Below are positions 12,198 to 15,739 of a DNA stretch of 15,739 nt, in pieces. The notes beneath the pieces are model-generated. The model was not told where the DNA came from and did no database searches. It saw nothing but the letters and a program-made list of their open reading frames with translations. How positions within the stretch are numbered: position 1 is the stretch's first letter; every line of letters begins with the position of its first letter. The position numbers were made by a program, and so were the translations under genes. Source of the stretch: Omnitrophica WOR_2 bacterium RIFCSPLOWO2_12_FULL_51_24 (GTDB lineage: Bacteria; Omnitrophota; Gorgyraeia; Pluralincolimonadales; Pluralincolimonadaceae); NCBI GenBank assembly GCA_001805885.1, contig MHHC01000031.1, positions 1 through 15,739 of the forward strand, read 5' to 3'.

Positions 12198-15100
12198 ATG
12201 AAAAGGAAAATTCTTTTGGCGGTCGCGGCGCTGATATTGGGTTCCATGCTTTTAGTGGGGTTTGAATTTTCCGATGACGTTATTGCCTTCCGCGCCATCG
12301 AAGCAGGCGATTATCAAAACGCTCTCGGGATCTATTTAAAGAAGAATAACCACTCCGGGGCCGGGATAGCGTATCTGGGCATGAAGCGTTTTGACAGCGC
12401 GAAGGAAAGTTTTGAAAAAGCAAATGACCTTTCCGGGATAGGGCTGGCCTATTGCGGAAAGCGCAAGTATGACGACGCCATAAAATTATTTGAACAGAAG
12501 AAAGATAACTCGGGCCTCGGGCTCGCCCAGTGCGGAAAAAGGGATTTTAACGCGGCGAGAGGATATTTCAGGCAGGCGAATGATTATTCCGGTATGGGAC
12601 TGGCGGCCCTCGGCGAGAATAAAATAGCCGAGGCGCGGGATTGGTTTAGCAAAATAGGGGATAAGGGTGGCATCGGACTTTGCCTTTTGGCTGAAAAAAA
12701 ATATGACGAAGCACTCGCCCACTTTATATCAATTAAGGATAATTCGGGAGCGGGCCATGCGTATTGCGGAAAGAAAGATTACAGTACCGCTATGTCGTAT
12801 TTTAGAAAAGCCAACGATCTATCCGGGTTAAGCCTCGTGTATTCGGGAAGGAACCAATACGGCGCGGCGATAAAATACGCCTTAGAAGCCAATGATTTGT
12901 CCGCGCTGGGCCACGCGTATCTGGGTTTACATAATTACAAGGAAGCGCTTGACAGCTTTACAAAGGCGAATGACTTATCAGGCATAGGGCTTACATACTG
13001 CAAGCAGAAGGAATACGAAAAAGCGGTTCAATATGCGCAATCCGCCAACGACCTCTCCCTGCTGGGGCATATCTCTCTGGGTATGGGCGATCTAAATCGG
13101 GCCGAGGACTATTTTACGCAGGCAAACGATCTATCCGGCCTGGGATTTTTTAAGCTTAACAATGGAGAATACGACGAAGCTATCGACTTATTTAAAAAGG
13201 CAAACGACCTGCCCGGGCTGGGTTTTGTATATGCCCAGATGAGCGACTACGAAATGGCAGAAGACTATTTTAAGCAGGCAAACGATAATTCGGCGCTTGG
13301 GCGTATAGCGCTGACGAGAAAACAATTTAAAGAGGCGGCGGATTATTTTACGGCGGCAAACGATAATGACGGCCTGGGCGACCTCTATTGGCAGATGAGA
13401 GACTTCGATAGGGCAATATCTTATTTTAAAGCTGAAGGCAACGATGTTAAAATCGTTCAGGCGCTTCGCGAAAATAGAAATAACGGTTTGTCGGCTGAAG
13501 GCAAACCCATCTCTGGCGGAGACATAGCCATAGCTTACGCCCGGAATATAATAGCGCAGGGCAGGTTCGTCGATCCCCTGCACCTGGAGATAGGCCATAT
13601 ATATTTCGATGAGGGTAAATATGACGAGGCGCTGAAAGAATACGAAGAGGTCTTAGCTGGCAGCTCATATTACTCTGCCGAGGCCCTGATGTGGGTCGGA
13701 AAGGTGCGGTACTATCAGAAGAATTATGACCTCGCCTTGGATGCGCTCAATCGCCTGGTGCGGGAATATCCATCTCACCCCTATGCCGATGAGGCCAAAA
13801 GGGTAATCGAATTTATTAAGACCCTGAACGCAAATTCGACCGTTCAAAACCGCTGCGGCCCCGAAGCGTTAAGTATCTTGCTTTCCCAAAGCGGGATTAA
13901 GGCTGACCCTCAAGAGCTGGCTTTGCTGGCCGGTACCGATGAGAAGGGGACGACGATGTTAGGCCTAAAGCAGGCCGCGGAAAAGAAGGGACTTAGCCTT
14001 ACCGCATTAAGACTTACGTCTTCACGGCTCTCAGAATTTAAAGGGAAGGCGATACTCTTTGTTGACGGAAGCCATTTCGTATTCCTTAAGGATACTAGCG
14101 AAGGCGGCATAATCGTAATTGACTCTTCTTCGGCAGTTAAAATCCCCTGCGATGAGCTGAAGAATAGATGGCATGGAGAAGCTCTTACCGTCAAAGGTAC
14201 GCAGAAGACTGAAGAGCTTGCCTTTGATGAAATAAAAAGGATAAAAGGCGGAAACCGCCGTACTTCTGAAGGCGGCCCGACCAAAAACGATCCCGGAGTT
14301 TTGCCAAACGGCGCCTGGGATGTCGAATACGGCCGGTTAGGCCCTATCATACCCAAGGATTTCTTAATAGGTAACAACCTCTTCGATTCCGCAAGCGGAT
14401 ATAATCCGCAAAAGGACGGCGGCTTGGGGATGACATCCCAGGGCAGCAACATTGGCCCGGTCGGAAATACACACTGTGATACTGTCACCGACCCTATAGC
14501 CGTAACCGGAGGCCAGATTATTATGCCCCATACGGATATAGTAATCCCGGGAAGAGGCGCAAAGCACGGCATGAGCCTGCAAATTACGAGGGCTTACTCC
14601 TCTTCCAGCGAATACGACGGTCCTTTGGGTTTCGGCTGGGCGCCTTATTATAATGTCAGATTAGAGACGGTTGATGATCTAACGACTATGGTTGTAACCA
14701 CTCCTGACGGCATAAAATTCAGTTATTTAGCAGAAGGGGCGGGCTATAGAGGCCCTGATTGCGACGGCTCAACCCTCACCCGAAACCTCGATAACAGTTT
14801 TGACTGGACGCGCTGGACGTTTATGTACGACCTGCAGCGTTATCATTTTGAGCCGTATTTTAACGGATTGGAATGGGTTTTTCATCTTATGTACACCGAG
14901 GATTTAAACGGCAACCGCCTGACGTACCATTACAACGGATCTCTATTGGCCCGGATAGCAGATAGCGCGGGAAGATATCTGGAATTTACGTATGAGGCCG
15001 CTAACGCGCCCGGAAAGATTTCCAAAGTAACCGCCGTGGCGGGCGCTTCCACAATAACCTACAACTTCACCTACGACGCCGGCGTTCCCGTCCTCATAGG

Positions 15101-15739
15101 GCCCGTGCGTGTCGCCAACAACCTGATAAAGGTGACCGGCCCGGAGGGCTATTCCGAGACGTACGAATATAATGATCCCTTAAGGATCCACACCATAACC
15201 GCCTACATAGACGCCAATGGGAACAGGACCGAATATAAATATACAAGGGATATGACCAATATCGCCGAGATATGCGTCAATGTGGTAGACCCCGCAGGAA
15301 ACAGCGCCAACTACAGTTACGATTTTGGGTTTGGAATTACCAATATAACCGATACGCGCGGCCGCACTTCATCTTATGAATACAAAACCGCCAAGATCAC
15401 CAAAGTAACCGACTCTGACGGCGGGGTTACCGGCTATGATTTTGATACCAATTTCTTCCGCAATAACCTTACAGACTCGCATGGAAATACAACCAAATGG
15501 ACAAGCGAGCGTAACTTCGGAGGCACCCTTAGCCTGACCGATGCCGAGGGGCACACATCCGCATTCGTTTTCAATCCGGACTGCCATAACATTCAAACCA
15601 TTACCGATCCCAAGGGAAGGATATGGCAGTATAACTACGACGCAAAAGGCAACCTGATAGAAAGGATCACTCCTGCCCCGCACAACGGCGGCTTGACCCA
15701 TGTATATATCGAATATGATCAGTACGGAAACAGGACGAA
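12198..15739 (+). CDS. Giant exported TPR-like / C39-like peptidase / RHS repeat protein (3' end outside window)
   Basis: 1180 codons without a stop, running off the right edge. Signal or anchor helix at residues 4-22. Residues from about 38 hold fifteen tandem 26-residue units of the type YDDAIKLFEQKKDNSGLGL, with an A-ND-LSG-LG core: like a TPR with about 8 residues missing from its first helix. Ordinary TPR-like pairs follow (about 445-535; ALKEYEEVLAG, YDLALDALNRLVREYPSHPY). A C39-like cysteine peptidase domain comes next with Cys553 (QNRCGPEAL), His626 (GSHFVF) and Asp642 (VIDSSS). From about residue 765 an RHS-associated entry region (DPIAVTGGQIIMPHTDIVIP, then YSSSSEYDGPLGFGW) leads into YD repeats (YKYTRD, YDAKGNLIERI). 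RHS shells usually carry a C-terminal toxin or adhesin; that part is not visible. An immunity gene may follow. Confidence 0.88.
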   Translation, partial: MKRKILLAVAALILGSMLLVGFEFSDDVIAFRAIEAGDYQNALGIYLKKNNHSGAGIAYLGMKRFDSAKESFEKANDLSGIGLAYCGKRKYDDAIKLFEQKKDNSGLGLAQCGKRDFNAARGYFRQANDYSGMGLAALGENKIAEARDWFSKIGDKGGIGLCLLAEKKYDEALAHFISIKDNSGAGHAYCGKKDYSTAMSYFRKANDLSGLSLVYSGRNQYGAAIKYALEANDLSALGHAYLGLHNYKEALDSFTKANDLSGIGLTYCKQKEYEKAVQYAQSANDLSLLGHISLGMGDLNRAEDYFTQANDLSGLGFFKLNNGEYDEAIDLFKKANDLPGLGFVYAQMSDYEMAEDYFKQANDNSALGRIALTRKQFKEAADYFTAANDNDGLGDLYWQMRDFDRAISYFKAEGNDVKIVQALRENRNNGLSAEGKPISGGDIAIAYARNIIAQGRFVDPLHLEIGHIYFDEGKYDEALKEYEEVLAGSSYYSAEALMWVGKVRYYQKNYDLALDALNRLVREYPSHPYADEAKRVIEFIKTLNANSTVQNRCGPEALSILLSQSGIKADPQELALLAGTDEKGTTMLGLKQAAEKKGLSLTALRLTSSRLSEFKGKAILFVDGSHFVFLKDTSEGGIIVIDSSSAVKIPCDELKNRWHGEALTVKGTQKTEELAFDEIKRIKGGNRRTSEGGPTKNDPGVLPNGAWDVEYGRLGPIIPKDFLIGNNLFDSASGYNPQKDGGLGMTSQGSNIGPVGNTHCDTVTDPIAVTGGQIIMPHTDIVIPGRGAKHGMSLQITRAYSSSSEYDGPLGFGWAPYYNVRLETVDDLTTMVVTTPDGIKFSYLAEGAGYRGPDCDGSTLTRNLDNSFDWTRWTFMYDLQRYHFEPYFNGLEWVFHLMYTEDLNGNRLTYHYNGSLLARIADSAGRYLEFTYEAANAPGKISKVTAVAGASTITYNFTYDAGVPVLIGPVRVANNLIKVTGPEGYSETYEYNDPLRIHTITAYIDANGNRTEYKYTRDMTNIAEICVNVVDPAGNSANYSYDFGFGITNITDTRGRTSSYEYKTAKITKVTDSDGGVTGYDFDTNFFRNNLTDSHGNTTKWTSERNFGGTLSLTDAEGHTSAFVFNPDCHNIQTITDPKGRIWQYNYDAKGNLIERITPAPHNGGLTHVYIEYDQYGNRT

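Noticed and set aside
13188..14582. Several minus-strand open frames opposite the TPR-RHS gene
   Set aside because: The plus frame is uninterrupted from 12198 to the edge with consistent repeats and domains. The minus frames show no recognisable family.

Overview
The window looks like chromosomal DNA of an uncultivated Gram-negative bacterium. The signs are several signal-peptide-bearing periplasmic proteins, an ECF sigma/anti-sigma pair, a cellulose-synthase-like GT2 and a very large TPR-RHS protein. The gene style resembles Omnitrophota or related lineages, but no ribosomal or other marker gene is present, so the assignment is weak.

Left part (1 to about 7.7 kb): thpR (minus, runs off the left edge); then a two-gene plus-strand operon of a solute-binding protein without a signal peptide and a GAF-GAF-GGDEF diguanylate cyclase; then cinA and a fused pabB-pabC (both minus). 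Divergent from pabB is a secreted toroid (six-hairpin glycosidase-like) protein. The SBP/GGDEF pair sits between cinA and thpR, two genes that are neighbours (with recA) in some bacteria. thpR, the SBP gene and cinA each have a near-consensus sigma70 promoter whose -10 box ends 7-9 bases before the ATG, so their mRNAs are predicted to be leaderless. A family of short palindromic elements (GGCAAGGT next to a small hairpin) is scattered inside the SBP, pabB-pabC and toroid coding regions.

Middle part (7.7 to 10.5 kb, visibly more A+T-rich): an ECF sigma factor, translationally coupled to the toroid gene, followed by a zinc-binding anti-sigma factor, a small secreted protein resembling the anti-sigma factor's periplasmic tail, a DUF3106-type protein with seven 18-residue repeats, and an EF-hand protein with two arms of seven charged heptads. 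Two matching promoter-like motifs (CCRAAACTTTTT, 10 bases, GTGTTTATA) precede the anti-sigma and EF-hand genes and are probably the sigma factor's own targets. The segment ends in a perfect 15-bp hairpin whose right arm carries the Shine-Dalgarno sequence of a 35-codon remnant of a REP-associated (Y1) transposase gene.

Right part (10.5 kb to the end): a membrane GT2 synthase and, 16 bases downstream, a giant secreted protein (at least 1180 residues, open at the right edge) with fifteen 26-residue shortened TPR-like units, ordinary TPRs, a C39-like cysteine peptidase domain with a complete Cys-His-Asp triad, and an RHS/YD-repeat region. No tRNA, rRNA or CRISPR array was found, and no stretch above 300 bases lacks a gene.
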